Shown here piece by piece: positions 24,466 to 30,284 of a stretch of 41,674 nucleotides of DNA. Each line of letters begins with the position of its first letter. Positions within the stretch are counted from its first letter, which is position 1. The notes beneath the pieces are model-generated. The model searched no databases, was not told where the DNA came from, and worked only from the letters and a program-made list of their open reading frames with translations. The position numbers and the translations under genes are program-made. Source of the DNA: a virus; the IMG/VR virus record IMGVR_UViG_3300024177_000023, positions 1 through 41,674 of that record. One strand, given 5' to 3'.

Positions 24466-24536
24466 TCGGGAAGTCGGGGGTTCGATGCCTCCTTCACGCC
24501 AAAAGCGTGTTATAGCTCAGCTGGTAGAGTGCCCGA
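24466..24536 (+). tRNA. Circularly permuted tRNA-like domain inside the large RNA
   Basis: Order is 3' half then 5' half. 3' half: TCGGG (24466-24470, anticodon stem), variable loop AAGTC, T arm GGGGG-TTCGATG-CCTCC (24476-24492), acceptor strand TTCACGC (24493-24499). Linker CAAAA. 5' half: GCGTG (24505-24509), D arm GCTC-AGCTGGTA-GAGT (24515-24530), CCCGA (24532-24536). CCCGA pairs with TCGGG and GCGTG with CACGC. The anticodon loop is missing: the stem continues through an internal loop into the 10-bp helix GGATGCTTGC/GCAAGCATCC. The acceptor has two U-U mismatches and one extra base before the usual TA, so it may be a tRNA mimic rather than a decoding tRNA. Anticodon cannot be read. Confidence 0.6.
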
Positions 24537-24813
24537 CGAGCTCGCAAGCATCCTTCCGGCAGCAGAGCCAGCAACAGTTCATCCAAGCAAAACCGCTACT
24601 CCCGAAAGGGTTCTCCAGGCAACGGCGCAGTACTCGATCTGCGGTTGGAGATTGGCGGCTCGTTCGTGCAGTGCCAAATGCAGCCTTGTCAAAACAATCC
24701 GTCCATCTGAGAGTGGCACCGGATACACGGCCCGGAGCAGAAATTTGCTCGGCGTTGGGCCTAAATGCCAAGGTCTCTCAATCTGGCATTGGGTTGCTCT
24801 TGGTGCTGCACCG

Positions 24814-24826
24814 ACGAGCCGTTTTT
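24814..24826 (+). terminator. 3' closing helix and terminator of the large RNA
   Basis: ACGAGCCG (24814-24821) is the exact complement of CGGCTCGT (24656-24663), enclosing the whole 3' domain, and is followed directly by TTTTT (24822-24826). A long-range closing helix with a U-run gives a defined 3' end. The ~105 bases after it, up to 24932, hold no gene I can support. Confidence 0.6.
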
Positions 24827-24932
24827 CTCCCTCTACCACTACGTCCTGGTCATACGCTCATAAGTCTCTAAAAGCGGCGGAGGGGAAGCTAGGAGGTGCT
24901 GCAAGGCAAGATGAGCAGGGAAGTGGTGTCTC

Positions 24933-25211
24933 TTGCAGGTGAACTGGCCAGATATCCCGCAACTGTGGTCTATCTTGTCAGTCTGCGAGGACCGCTGGCG
25001 CTTCACGTACCCTGGGGTTGACATTGAGCGAGAAGTGCTAAAGATGGGCGAGTGGCTAGAAGCGAATCCCCGGCGCAAGCCCAGGAACTACAAGCGATTC
25101 GCTGTAAACTGGCTCGCCAGCGCACACGGGAGGCTACTGGAGGCCCAAGTCAGAGCATTGGCACAGAGAGAGCAGGACCGCGTTGACAGCGCTGTGGGGA
25201 GGTTACGATGA
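24933..25211 (+). CDS. Small protein with a replisome-organiser-like helical motif
   Basis: The start is uncertain: TTG 24933 or GTG 24939. The product is ~90 aa. The stretch KMGEWLEANPRRKPRNYKRF followed by AVNWLAS matches a helix pair frequent at the C-termini of phage replication-initiation/DnaT-like proteins and in small orphan phage proteins. No helicase-loader domain is present. It lies directly after the large RNA. Confidence 0.55.
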   Translation: MQVNWPDIPQLWSILSVCEDRWRFTYPGVDIEREVLKMGEWLEANPRRKPRNYKRFAVNWLASAHGRLLEAQVRALAQREQDRVDSAVGRLR

Positions 25212-25414
25212 GTGATGCAGGAACCGACATTGAAGTTATGCGAAAGTGGAAGGAATACCGACTGTGGCACGCCGAGCAAGAGAAGTTTCTAGCCGCTAGG
25301 TTTAGGAAGTTAGGTGATTTATCGGATTCACGGCTAGAAGCACGAGCATATTACAGATGTGCTCAAGCACTTGAGGATTTATTCATAGAATTGCCCAGCA
25401 AGCAGGGCGGGTGA
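25208..25414 (+). CDS. 68-aa helical protein
   Basis: It starts by ATGA overlap. The sequence is charged and helical throughout (VMRKWKEYRLWHAEQEKFL, YYRCAQALEDLFIEL). Function unknown; member of the early small-gene chain. Confidence 0.5.
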   Translation: MSDAGTDIEVMRKWKEYRLWHAEQEKFLAARFRKLGDLSDSRLEARAYYRCAQALEDLFIELPSKQGG

Positions 25415-25432
25415 GCAGGCCAAGGGGGAGAG

Positions 25433-25663
25433 ATGAAGCGTTACGAATACATTCAGATGGCTATCGACTTGGGCGACTTAGACCAGTTAAACAGGCTGTC
25501 TCTTGCGGGGTTTCGTGTGGCAGCATTCATCCCCGACGAGCAGGCCAATTTTGTTTTGCTGGAGCGCGAGGTTCCTGAGCAGCAAGCTATCGCAGCCTTG
25601 CAGTACGAGGTTGAGAAACTGGAGCGCCACCCTCAACAGGAGAGAAGCGGGCAGACAAAATGA
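25433..25663 (+). CDS. 76-aa protein ending in a repeat-encoded tail
   Basis: GGGGGAGAG precedes the ATG. The body is alpha/beta (YEYIQMAIDLGDLDQLN ... RVAAFIPDEQANFVLLE). The last ~10 residues, RHPQQERSGQ, are encoded by the 32-bp dispersed repeat that also supplies the next gene's ribosome site. Function unknown. Confidence 0.5.
   Translation: MKRYEYIQMAIDLGDLDQLNRLSLAGFRVAAFIPDEQANFVLLEREVPEQQAIAALQYEVEKLERHPQQERSGQTK
25622..25653 (+). repeat. Dispersed repeat copy 1 (gene-end/ribosome-site cassette)
   Basis: GAGCGCCACCCTCAACAGGA continues GAGAAGCGGGCA. It encodes the end of one small gene, and its CAGGAGAG serves as ribosome site for the next. Other copies are at 25947-25995 and 26157-26185. 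Confidence 0.7.
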
Positions 25664-25944
25664 AAACATTGGTGGTCTGGTTCAGGAATGGCACGCTTTA
25701 CAAGTCAAAGGTTTGCGGGCCTCGCTCACTCAAGCGCACAGCGAATCAGTGGAACGAGTACGCGCAGAAGTGGAATCGGCTGCCGAATCAGATAAATCTC
25801 ATCGGCGTTATCTCGCAGGCCGCCATTCTGGAATTGATGAGACCGCACGATGGATTGCCAAAACACACAGCGCCGGAAGTGCTGGCAAGGCAGAAAAAGA
25901 TTCGCAATCTTTTGGATTCACCTGTAAAGAGCATGGAGCAATAG
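25660..25944 (+). CDS. 94-aa protein, unknown
   Basis: It starts by ATGA overlap after repeat copy 1. The product begins MKTLVVWFRNGTLYKSKVCG, beta then helical, with a charged end (VLARQKKIRNLLDSPV). Not recognised. Confidence 0.5.
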   Translation: MKTLVVWFRNGTLYKSKVCGPRSLKRTANQWNEYAQKWNRLPNQINLIGVISQAAILELMRPHDGLPKHTAPEVLARQKKIRNLLDSPVKSMEQ

Positions 25945-25946
25945 TC

Positions 25947-25995
25947 GAGCAGGAGAGAAGCGGGCAATGAGCGAGCGCCACCCTCAGCAGGAGAG
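25947..25995 (+). repeat. Dispersed repeat copy 2, split in two overlapping parts
   Basis: Positions 25947-25966 repeat the second half (GAGCAGGAGAGAAGCGGGCA). Positions 25973-25995 repeat the first part (GAGCGCCACCCTCAGCAGGA, then GAG). The arrangement looks like a recombination product between two full copies that lost the gene between them. Confidence 0.6.
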
Positions 25996-26002
25996 CAAAT
26001 GA
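25967..26002 (+). pseudogene. 11-codon remnant frame within the repeat
   Basis: ATG 25967 opens MSERHPQQESK and stops in ATGA overlap with the next gene. Its end equals the repeat-encoded tail of neighbouring genes. It is best read as start and end of a deleted small gene, although it may still be translated and couple the next gene. Confidence 0.4.
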
Positions 26003-26196
26003 GACGCAAGGAATTTTTCAGCCACGAATTAAACCGCGCTGTCCACATGCGAATACCCGGCGACATTGTGACGATGATGGCGCTTCACGGCTGGAACGCA
26101 TTCGGCATCTACGAAGTCGTGCAAGAGGAAAAGAAGAAACAGCGAGAACTCAAGCGGCGCCACCCTCAGCAGGAGAGAAGCGGGCGCGAACAGTGA
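25999..26196 (+). CDS. 65-aa protein ending in the repeat-encoded tail
   Basis: It starts by ATGA overlap. The body (MRRKEFFSHELNRAVHMRIP ... WNAFGIYEVVQEEKK) is alpha/beta. The C-terminus RRHPQQERSGREQ comes from repeat copy 3. Function unknown. Confidence 0.5.
   Translation: MRRKEFFSHELNRAVHMRIPGDIVTMMALHGWNAFGIYEVVQEEKKKQRELKRRHPQQERSGREQ
26157..26185 (+). repeat. Dispersed repeat copy 3
   Basis: GCGCCACCCTCAGCAGGAGA continues GAAGCGGGC, nearly identical to copy 1. It is followed at 26195-26211 by GAAAGGGGAAGTGATGG, a 17-bp sequence found again at 27705-27721 with a ribosome site and start codon. An 11-codon frame (26208-26243) begins there and overlaps the next gene. Confidence 0.6.
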
Positions 26197-26232
26197 AAGG
26201 GGAAGTGATGGCTGGACAGGGGAAGGTGCAGC

Positions 26233-26493
26233 ATGGCGACTGAAGCAGCGATGAAGAGGGCGAGGGAGCATTTTCACGGCTGCACCTTGTCTGATTGCCC
26301 GTGCTGCGCACGTTTAGCCGAATTGCTAGACGCCTGGGCACAAGAAGCGCGGCTGGAGGAAGCCGAGGACTGGCCGCACGATTCAAAGTGCAGGTCTATT
26401 CAACCATCGGAGCTTGAGAATGCCGATAATTGTAATTGCTATCGCCGGGAGCGCATCGCCGCGCTGGAGCAGCACAAGGAGGGCCAGTCGTGA
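26233..26493 (+). CDS. Cys-rich 86-aa protein
   Basis: The N-terminal half has HFHGCTLSDCPCCARLAELL, a likely zinc site. The C-terminal half has DNCNCYRRERIAALEQH, helical. The ATG follows GGGGAAGG. The family is not recognised, although small Cys-rich proteins with 'HxxCxxxxCxCC' are frequent in phage early regions. Confidence 0.5.
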   Translation: MATEAAMKRAREHFHGCTLSDCPCCARLAELLDAWAQEARLEEAEDWPHDSKCRSIQPSELENADNCNCYRRERIAALEQHKEGQS

Positions 26494-26669
26494 CAAAAGA
26501 GCAGGTACTAATCAATCTCCAAGCAGGCAAGGTTCTATGTTGTGTCAGGCGAGACGATCCGCTGCTTCCGTGGCTTCTTGAGCATCCATGTATTGAAAAT
26601 AGCGGCGTGATTCAAGTCGATGACCAAAGCAGTTGTATCAAATTTAGATGGCGCGGGGAGGGCCAATGA
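26490..26669 (+). CDS. 59-aa protein, unknown
   Basis: GTG 26490 overlaps the previous stop (GTGA). The product begins MTKEQVLINLQAGKVLCCVR and ends in basic FRWRGEGQ. It resembles a compact alpha/beta domain. Function unknown. Confidence 0.45.
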   Translation: MTKEQVLINLQAGKVLCCVRRDDPLLPWLLEHPCIENSGVIQVDDQSSCIKFRWRGEGQ

Positions 26670-26854
26670 AGCGGAAGCGGACGAAGCGAGTGCGGGAGAC
26701 GTTCAAAGCGAGCGTATGGTGCGTATCGAATGCGGGAGAAGTCTACGCCTATCTGGATGTGAACTCGCCCCGATTGAAGAAACAAGATTGGATTGATGGT
26801 GACCAGGCTCGCGTCACCGTCGAGCGTCTCCCTCAGAAGGTGAAAAATGGATGA
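26666..26854 (+). CDS. 62-aa basic beta protein
   Basis: ATG 26666 has GGGGAGGG upstream. The product (MKRKRTKRVRETFKASVWCV ... RVTVERLPQKVKNG) has a basic head and a beta-rich body. Function unknown. Confidence 0.45.
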   Translation: MKRKRTKRVRETFKASVWCVSNAGEVYAYLDVNSPRLKKQDWIDGDQARVTVERLPQKVKNG

Positions 26855-27095
26855 TAAAGCGTTAAACCGATTGATGGCTGATATGAAGCAGGACGAAGTA
26901 AAGCGACCCTTGCCGCACAGGGTAGACGGGCTTCCAAGGCGGTGCCGGGTTGATTTGGCGACACCCGTCGAGAACGCCATCCGCGATGCGCGGCAAATTG
27001 TGGAAGCGATGCCCGCTGACGTTCGCCTGACGGAAGCAACGATAGCTCTAGGACATGCGCTTGACCGAGTAGCTGATTATCTTGAGGACGTGTGA
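26847..27095 (+). CDS. 82-aa helical protein
   Basis: It starts inside the previous gene's end. The C-terminal half is helical (AIRDARQIVEAMPADVRLTE, ALDRVADYLEDV), in the style of small phage proteins that form bundles. Function unknown. Confidence 0.5.
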   Translation: MDDKALNRLMADMKQDEVKRPLPHRVDGLPRRCRVDLATPVENAIRDARQIVEAMPADVRLTEATIALGHALDRVADYLEDV

Positions 27096-27138
27096 GGGCG
27101 CGGCGGCGTCTCCCTCAGAAGAATGGTGGAGGGCGGAA

Positions 27139-27297
27139 GTGAACAAGCAATGCCAACAATTACATGGAACGACTTGTCGCTTTTGTGGAGCGCGATTAAA
27201 GCGAGATAGTGTGGGGCATTATTGCCCGACTAAGAATTGCCAGTATCAATATGGCGTGAAAGAGTGTCCGGTGCGGCCCAATGATCGTTCTCGATAA
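27139..27297 (+). CDS. 52-aa zinc-finger-like protein
   Basis: GTG 27139 is chosen because GGAGGG lies upstream; the longer TTG 27082 lacks one. CRFCGARLKRDSVGHYCPTK and NC give a CxxC...CxxxxC zinc pattern. Function unknown. Confidence 0.45.
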   Translation: MNKQCQQLHGTTCRFCGARLKRDSVGHYCPTKNCQYQYGVKECPVRPNDRSR

Positions 27298-27655
27298 AGA
27301 CATTCCCGGTAACGCTTGGCTCTGTCGATTTAATTGGCGAGACAGGATAGTTGAACCATTAGACTACGGAAAGGAAACTGAGATGCGAAAGATTGATGAG
27401 AAGTTCAGCACCACAGGCGACATCGTGAAATTATCCAACGGTGAGATCGTGCCAGAGGACGAGCCGCTATTCCTAATTCGCGCCAGGGACCGTCTTGCCG
27501 TTGCCGCGCTCGAAGCGTACCGCGTTCTTTCACAAGAGGACGGTTGCATTGACTACCATTTCGAGCATCTTGATAAGGACATCGAAGCGTTCAAACGGTT
27601 CCGCGAGGAACATCCAGAACGAATGAAGCAGCCAAGCATTACAAGGGGCAGATAG
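27281..27655 (+). CDS. 124-aa protein, unknown
   Basis: ATG 27281 lies in the end of the previous gene; a later in-frame ATG at 27383 (MRKIDEKFSTTG) is an alternative with GGAAA upstream. The C-terminal part (ALEAYRVLSQEDGCIDYHFE) is helical and acidic. Family not recognised. Confidence 0.5.
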   Translation: MIVLDKDIPGNAWLCRFNWRDRIVEPLDYGKETEMRKIDEKFSTTGDIVKLSNGEIVPEDEPLFLIRARDRLAVAALEAYRVLSQEDGCIDYHFEHLDKDIEAFKRFREEHPERMKQPSITRGR

Positions 27656-27717
27656 AGGGCCGAGCGCGAGCAGCGATCTACAGAGCGATAAGGGATGCGG
27701 AGGCGAAAGGGGAAGTG

Positions 27718-28140
27718 ATGGACAAACTCAGAGAACTGATAGCGAAGTGGCGCGATAAAGCTGTTCGGTGGAGTTTAGCCGGACCAACGGTAAATGGTCA
27801 AACAGTAGACGCCCTACGGTATTGCGCCGACGAACTTGAGCAAGCCCTCGCCGAGCCAGCGCCCGCTGCGGGATTCAGTGGTGGGGGGAATATGGACTTC
27901 GCAGAGCAATTGCTGGAGAACGTTATGATGGAGATGGCGCATTATTACAGTCCGCTAGACAAGGAAGCTGTGATGAAGCGCCGCTTACTACCGCTACTAC
28001 TGGCTGGAGAGATGTGCCACGACGACTTGGTATCCGTTTTGCAAAGCGAGTTTGCGACTAAGAGAAACCCCAATCCTGAATTGAAAGACGCGGCAGTAAC
28101 AGGCTATCGCGCCGCCAAGCAGAAAGCGATGGAGCCATGA
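27718..28140 (+). CDS. 140-aa helical protein, related to 28307 gene
   Basis: It starts at ATG 27718 after GGGGAAG, within the 17-bp repeat also present at 26195. The N-terminal domain (LRELIAKWRDKAVRW ... ALRYCADELEQAL) shares the 'W+ ... CADELE' pattern with the product of the gene at 28307, a small phage helical family. After a Gly linker, the second domain (FAEQLLENVMMEMAHYYSPL) is also helical. Function unknown. Confidence 0.55.
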   Translation: MDKLRELIAKWRDKAVRWSLAGPTVNGQTVDALRYCADELEQALAEPAPAAGFSGGGNMDFAEQLLENVMMEMAHYYSPLDKEAVMKRRLLPLLLAGEMCHDDLVSVLQSEFATKRNPNPELKDAAVTGYRAAKQKAMEP

Positions 28141-28310
28141 GCGAACTAAGAAAATCAATTCTGGGAATAATTTTAGTAATAGGGCTAACTCTTCTGGCAT
28201 TTGGAGCAGTGCGATGGGAAGAGTATTCCACTTGTGGCAGTCGCAGCGTAAAGCAATCCAGTATGTTCGGGTGTCCAAACTTTGACCGCAATGCGCCAAG
28301 GAAGCCATGA
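28137..28310 (+). CDS. 57-aa single-pass membrane protein
   Basis: ATGA overlaps bound it on both sides. The product starts MSELRKSILGIILVIGLTLL, a signal-anchor helix, followed by a short polar tail with two cysteines. It could be an envelope-targeted early protein such as an exclusion factor. Function unknown. Confidence 0.5.
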   Translation: MSELRKSILGIILVIGLTLLAFGAVRWEEYSTCGSRSVKQSSMFGCPNFDRNAPRKP

Positions 28311-28597
28311 GCGAACTCAAGCCACTGATGGAGCTGGTGCGGGAGTGGCGCAACATTTTTCACAACCTGAGTAGCAGGCATTTCGGAGATCACCAAGCTG
28401 AGGATATTGCTAACACATACCGAATATGCGCCGACGAATTGGAGGTCTGGGCACGAGCACAGGATGAGGAAATAGAGAAAGAGCATGGCGACCCAGGCGG
28501 AGAACAATGGTTCAATGGCGTAATGGAAGCTAAAATGGTGCGCGAGAAGCTGCTGGGTGTACCGGCAAAAAGCGAACAAAACACGAAAAGGGCTTGA
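28307..28597 (+). CDS. 96-aa helical protein, 'CADELE' family
   Basis: It starts by ATGA overlap. The motif LVREWRNIF ... TYRICADELEVWARA matches the N-terminal domain of the gene at 27718, suggesting duplication. The start region (ATGAGCGAACT) is nearly identical to that of the gene at 28137. Its 3' end carries the -35 of the next promoter. Function unknown. Confidence 0.55.
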   Translation: MSELKPLMELVREWRNIFHNLSSRHFGDHQAEDIANTYRICADELEVWARAQDEEIEKEHGDPGGEQWFNGVMEAKMVREKLLGVPAKSEQNTKRA

Positions 28598-28622
28598 CAG
28601 GCAGAAATTACACGCTTATCTT
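28594..28622 (+). promoter_or_regulatory. Promoter for the GIY-YIG/methyltransferase unit
   Basis: TTGACA (28594-28599), a 17-bp spacer, TATCTT (28617-28622). The expected start (~28629) is followed at once by a stem-loop. Confidence 0.7.
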
Positions 28623-28629
28623 GAGCAGA

Positions 28630-28646
28630 GCCACCGCGCCGGTGGC
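28630..28646 (+). promoter_or_regulatory. 5' stem-loop of the transcript
   Basis: GCCACCG (28630-28636), loop CGC, CGGTGGC (28640-28646): a perfect 7-bp GC-rich hairpin at the very 5' end of the expected mRNA. AGGAG follows directly at 28647. It probably protects the mRNA end and may tune access to the ribosome site. Confidence 0.55.
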
Positions 28647-28657
28647 AGGAGCGGAAG

Positions 28658-29014
28658 CTGAAACCGCGTAGCGAACAGGCTCGATTTGAATCCGATGGGA
28701 GAGTTGTCCTCCTAAATCATTACGGAAATTGCATAAAGCTTTGGCCGAATGATTTGAAGATACTGCTCAGGCCTGGCGTTTATGTTTTTTGGCTTGAACG
28801 TGGAGAGGGCAATTTGGCTCTCTATGTCGGTTCAAGCAAAAGAGTTATGTCCCGCATGTCAAATCCTAACCATACAAAAGCCAAACAATCACTGGCAGAA
28901 TGCACACTCATTGAGATTTACTCGTGCCCTGATGAGGAAAGTGCGAGACTGCGAGAAGCTGATTTAATTCAGGCTCTTCGGCCTATCTATAACAGTCTCA
29001 ATGGCAAGAAATAG
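28658..29014 (+). CDS. GIY-YIG endonuclease 1, possible CTG start
   Basis: The GIY-YIG core is PGVYVFWLE ... LALYVGSS, with downstream R (KRVMSRM) and E (READLIQALRP). The frame stays open upstream to 28625 and reads protein-like (ARFESDGRVVLLNHYGN), but contains no ATG, GTG or TTG before TTG 28754. CTG 28658 has AGGAG exactly 6 nt upstream, after promoter and hairpin, and would give 118 aa. TTG 28754 would give 86 aa and lose part of the fold's N-terminal edge. GIY-YIG enzymes cut one or both DNA strands; free-standing ones in phages are often homing nucleases. Confidence 0.7.
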   Translation: MKPRSEQARFESDGRVVLLNHYGNCIKLWPNDLKILLRPGVYVFWLERGEGNLALYVGSSKRVMSRMSNPNHTKAKQSLAECTLIEIYSCPDEESARLREADLIQALRPIYNSLNGKK

Positions 29015-29213
29015 CATCGAAGTTTACAACCCTCACAGCAATTCCAGCTATCATGTCCCATTCGAGGACGCGCAGCATCTCTCCCGCACAAAACAGGCCA
29101 AATGGGATGGAAACAAACGAGTTATCCTTGGCGCTGACAATCGTATCAAGGTGACATGGGCCCCTCGACAGTCAGGCATTGATGGCCCGCTTGTAATGCA
29201 GGTGGTGGGATGA
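29001..29213 (+). CDS. 70-aa protein, unknown
   Basis: The ATG lies in the GIY-YIG gene's end. The product is beta-rich (MARNSIEVYNPHSNSSYHVP ... RIKVTWAPRQSG). Not recognised. It overlaps the methyltransferase start. Confidence 0.5.
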   Translation: MARNSIEVYNPHSNSSYHVPFEDAQHLSRTKQAKWDGNKRVILGADNRIKVTWAPRQSGIDGPLVMQVVG

Positions 29214-29911
29214 TAGCGACGGCTAGACAGGTGAAGTATGGCGGGCACGAATTCACGGTTGAGCCTGAACCGGCAGACTTCTGGGGCTGGGTTGAGGAAG
29301 GGCGCTACGATAGCGAATGGCGAGCATTACAAGCGCATCTAAGGCCGGAACATACATTCTTGGACTTGGGAGCATGGGTGGGCAGTCACAGCCTCCTGGC
29401 GGGCAAGATTTGCAAGCGAGTGATCGCGGTTGAGCCTGACCCGATGGCTAATCTAATACTCCTTGGGAATTTGCAGCAAAATGACAGCAATTGGAGCCTG
29501 ATTCAGACCGCAATCAGCGATAAATCAGGAGTACTCGAACTCAGTTCAGGATGTTTAGGGGCGAGCACTACACGAGCCAATCCAGCGGCAGGTGAGGGCA
29601 TAGGCGAATCACAAATCTTCATTCAATCAGAGTGTATGACTCTCGCCCAACTCATTGAGGATATGCAAGCTGAAGCGCCATTCTTCATCAAGATGGACGT
29701 GGAGGGCAGCGAGGAGCAAATCCTTAGCGATCTCACGTTCTTCGAGCAGCACAAGCCCACGCTCTACATAGAACTACATCCCTTCTGGTGGCACGACGAG
29801 GCAGCGACTTGGCAGAAAATAGCTAAGTTATCATGCCTTTACAATCACACGCTCGACAAGCTCGGCAACACAGCACAAGCCGGTGCGCGGGAGCTAATCC
29901 TTGCAGATTGA
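29210..29911 (+). CDS. FkbM-family SAM-dependent methyltransferase
   Basis: The product is 233 aa. The SAM-binding motif I is FLDLGAWVGSHSL (residues 50-62), followed by VIAVEPDPMANLILLGNL (acidic E75) and FIKMDVEGSEEQIL (159-172), the FkbM hallmark. FkbM enzymes O-methylate sugars or small molecules. In a phage it could modify host surface glycans or a virion glycan, fitting the glycosyltransferase at 31669. Confidence 0.85.
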   Translation: MIATARQVKYGGHEFTVEPEPADFWGWVEEGRYDSEWRALQAHLRPEHTFLDLGAWVGSHSLLAGKICKRVIAVEPDPMANLILLGNLQQNDSNWSLIQTAISDKSGVLELSSGCLGASTTRANPAAGEGIGESQIFIQSECMTLAQLIEDMQAEAPFFIKMDVEGSEEQILSDLTFFEQHKPTLYIELHPFWWHDEAATWQKIAKLSCLYNHTLDKLGNTAQAGARELILAD

Positions 29912-30284
29912 AGAATTTGTGATTCCAGGAGCTGGCCAGCAATTCAAAGGCAATGATTTCAGAGATTTGCGCAAGTCCGGCGTGTATCTATTCATGCTCG
30001 AAGGCAAACCGCTCTACATCGGCACGGGAAGAATGTTACTGGGGCGTGCGAGCGGGAAGCATAAACAAGCCGAAGAAGCCATCGCGCAATGCGATACAGT
30101 CCTGCTCTACCCATGCCTCAGCTGGTTCATCGCACAGCAATTAGAGACATTGCTTATCAACAAGCTACAGCCCAAGTATAACAAACGAAAGAAGCTCGGG
30201 ATACTGAGCGGGATTCTCGGTCATTCTAAAGGACATGCAAGGAAATATCAGCGAGAATTGGCCATGGCGCTCGAAGGAAAATAA
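29901..30284 (+). CDS. GIY-YIG endonuclease 2
   Basis: TTG 29901 is the likely start, overlapping the previous stop. SGVYLFMLEGKPLYIGTG is the GIY-YIG core, followed by R (RMLLGRAS) and the catalytic E in QQLETLLINKLQPKYN. The C-terminus is basic (KYNKRKK, SKGHARKYQRE). It is diverged from the first GIY-YIG protein. Two such nucleases flanking an FkbM gene suggest a mobile cassette. Confidence 0.75.
   Translation: MQIEEFVIPGAGQQFKGNDFRDLRKSGVYLFMLEGKPLYIGTGRMLLGRASGKHKQAEEAIAQCDTVLLYPCLSWFIAQQLETLLINKLQPKYNKRKKLGILSGILGHSKGHARKYQRELAMALEGK

Larger units (their letters stand above)
24108..24826 (+). ncRNA. Large multi-domain structured RNA (ornate, GOLLD/ROOL-like by layout)
   Basis: About 720 nt between promoter and terminator, without a credible gene. 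Helices found by eye include: a 5' hairpin/pseudoknot (24155-24199); an H-type pseudoknot (24239-24272); hairpin CGCGGA/TCCGCG (24314-24330); ACGTGTTGC/GCAGCACGT (24339-24347 with 24382-24390) around TCCGA/TCGGA; a ~22-bp arm (24441-24462 with 24544-24565) extended by GCTGG/CCAGC and capped by a permuted tRNA-like domain; CCC-GAAA-GGG (24601-24610); TCTCCA/TGGAGA (24612/24646) around CGCAG/CTGCG; and a stacked arm GAGAG-TGGCA-GGCCC-GAGCA (24709-24739) with its complements to 24779. The 3' domain closes with CGGCTCGT/ACGAGCCG and T5. Phages are known to encode giant RNAs of this size (GOLLD, ROOL), often near tRNAs. Class membership is inference. Confidence 0.7.

Noticed and set aside
24466-24620. 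Ordinary tRNA starting at 24505 with a 3' half downstream
   Set aside because: No T arm or matching anticodon strand is found after 24540. The matching strands are all upstream.
24108-24826. Group I or group II intron interrupting a tRNA
   Set aside because: I looked for the group I P/Q/R/S core strings and a group II domain V and saw none. The long helix sits right at the tRNA halves rather than in a split intron core. A permuted intron remains formally possible.
24088-24942. Long frames of 284 aa (24088) and 244 aa (24137) through the RNA segment
   Set aside because: They read low-complexity, Arg/Ser-rich sequence and translate the tRNA-like D arm as IAQLVE, a familiar artefact. Strong RNA helices and the absence of ribosome sites argue for a noncoding RNA.
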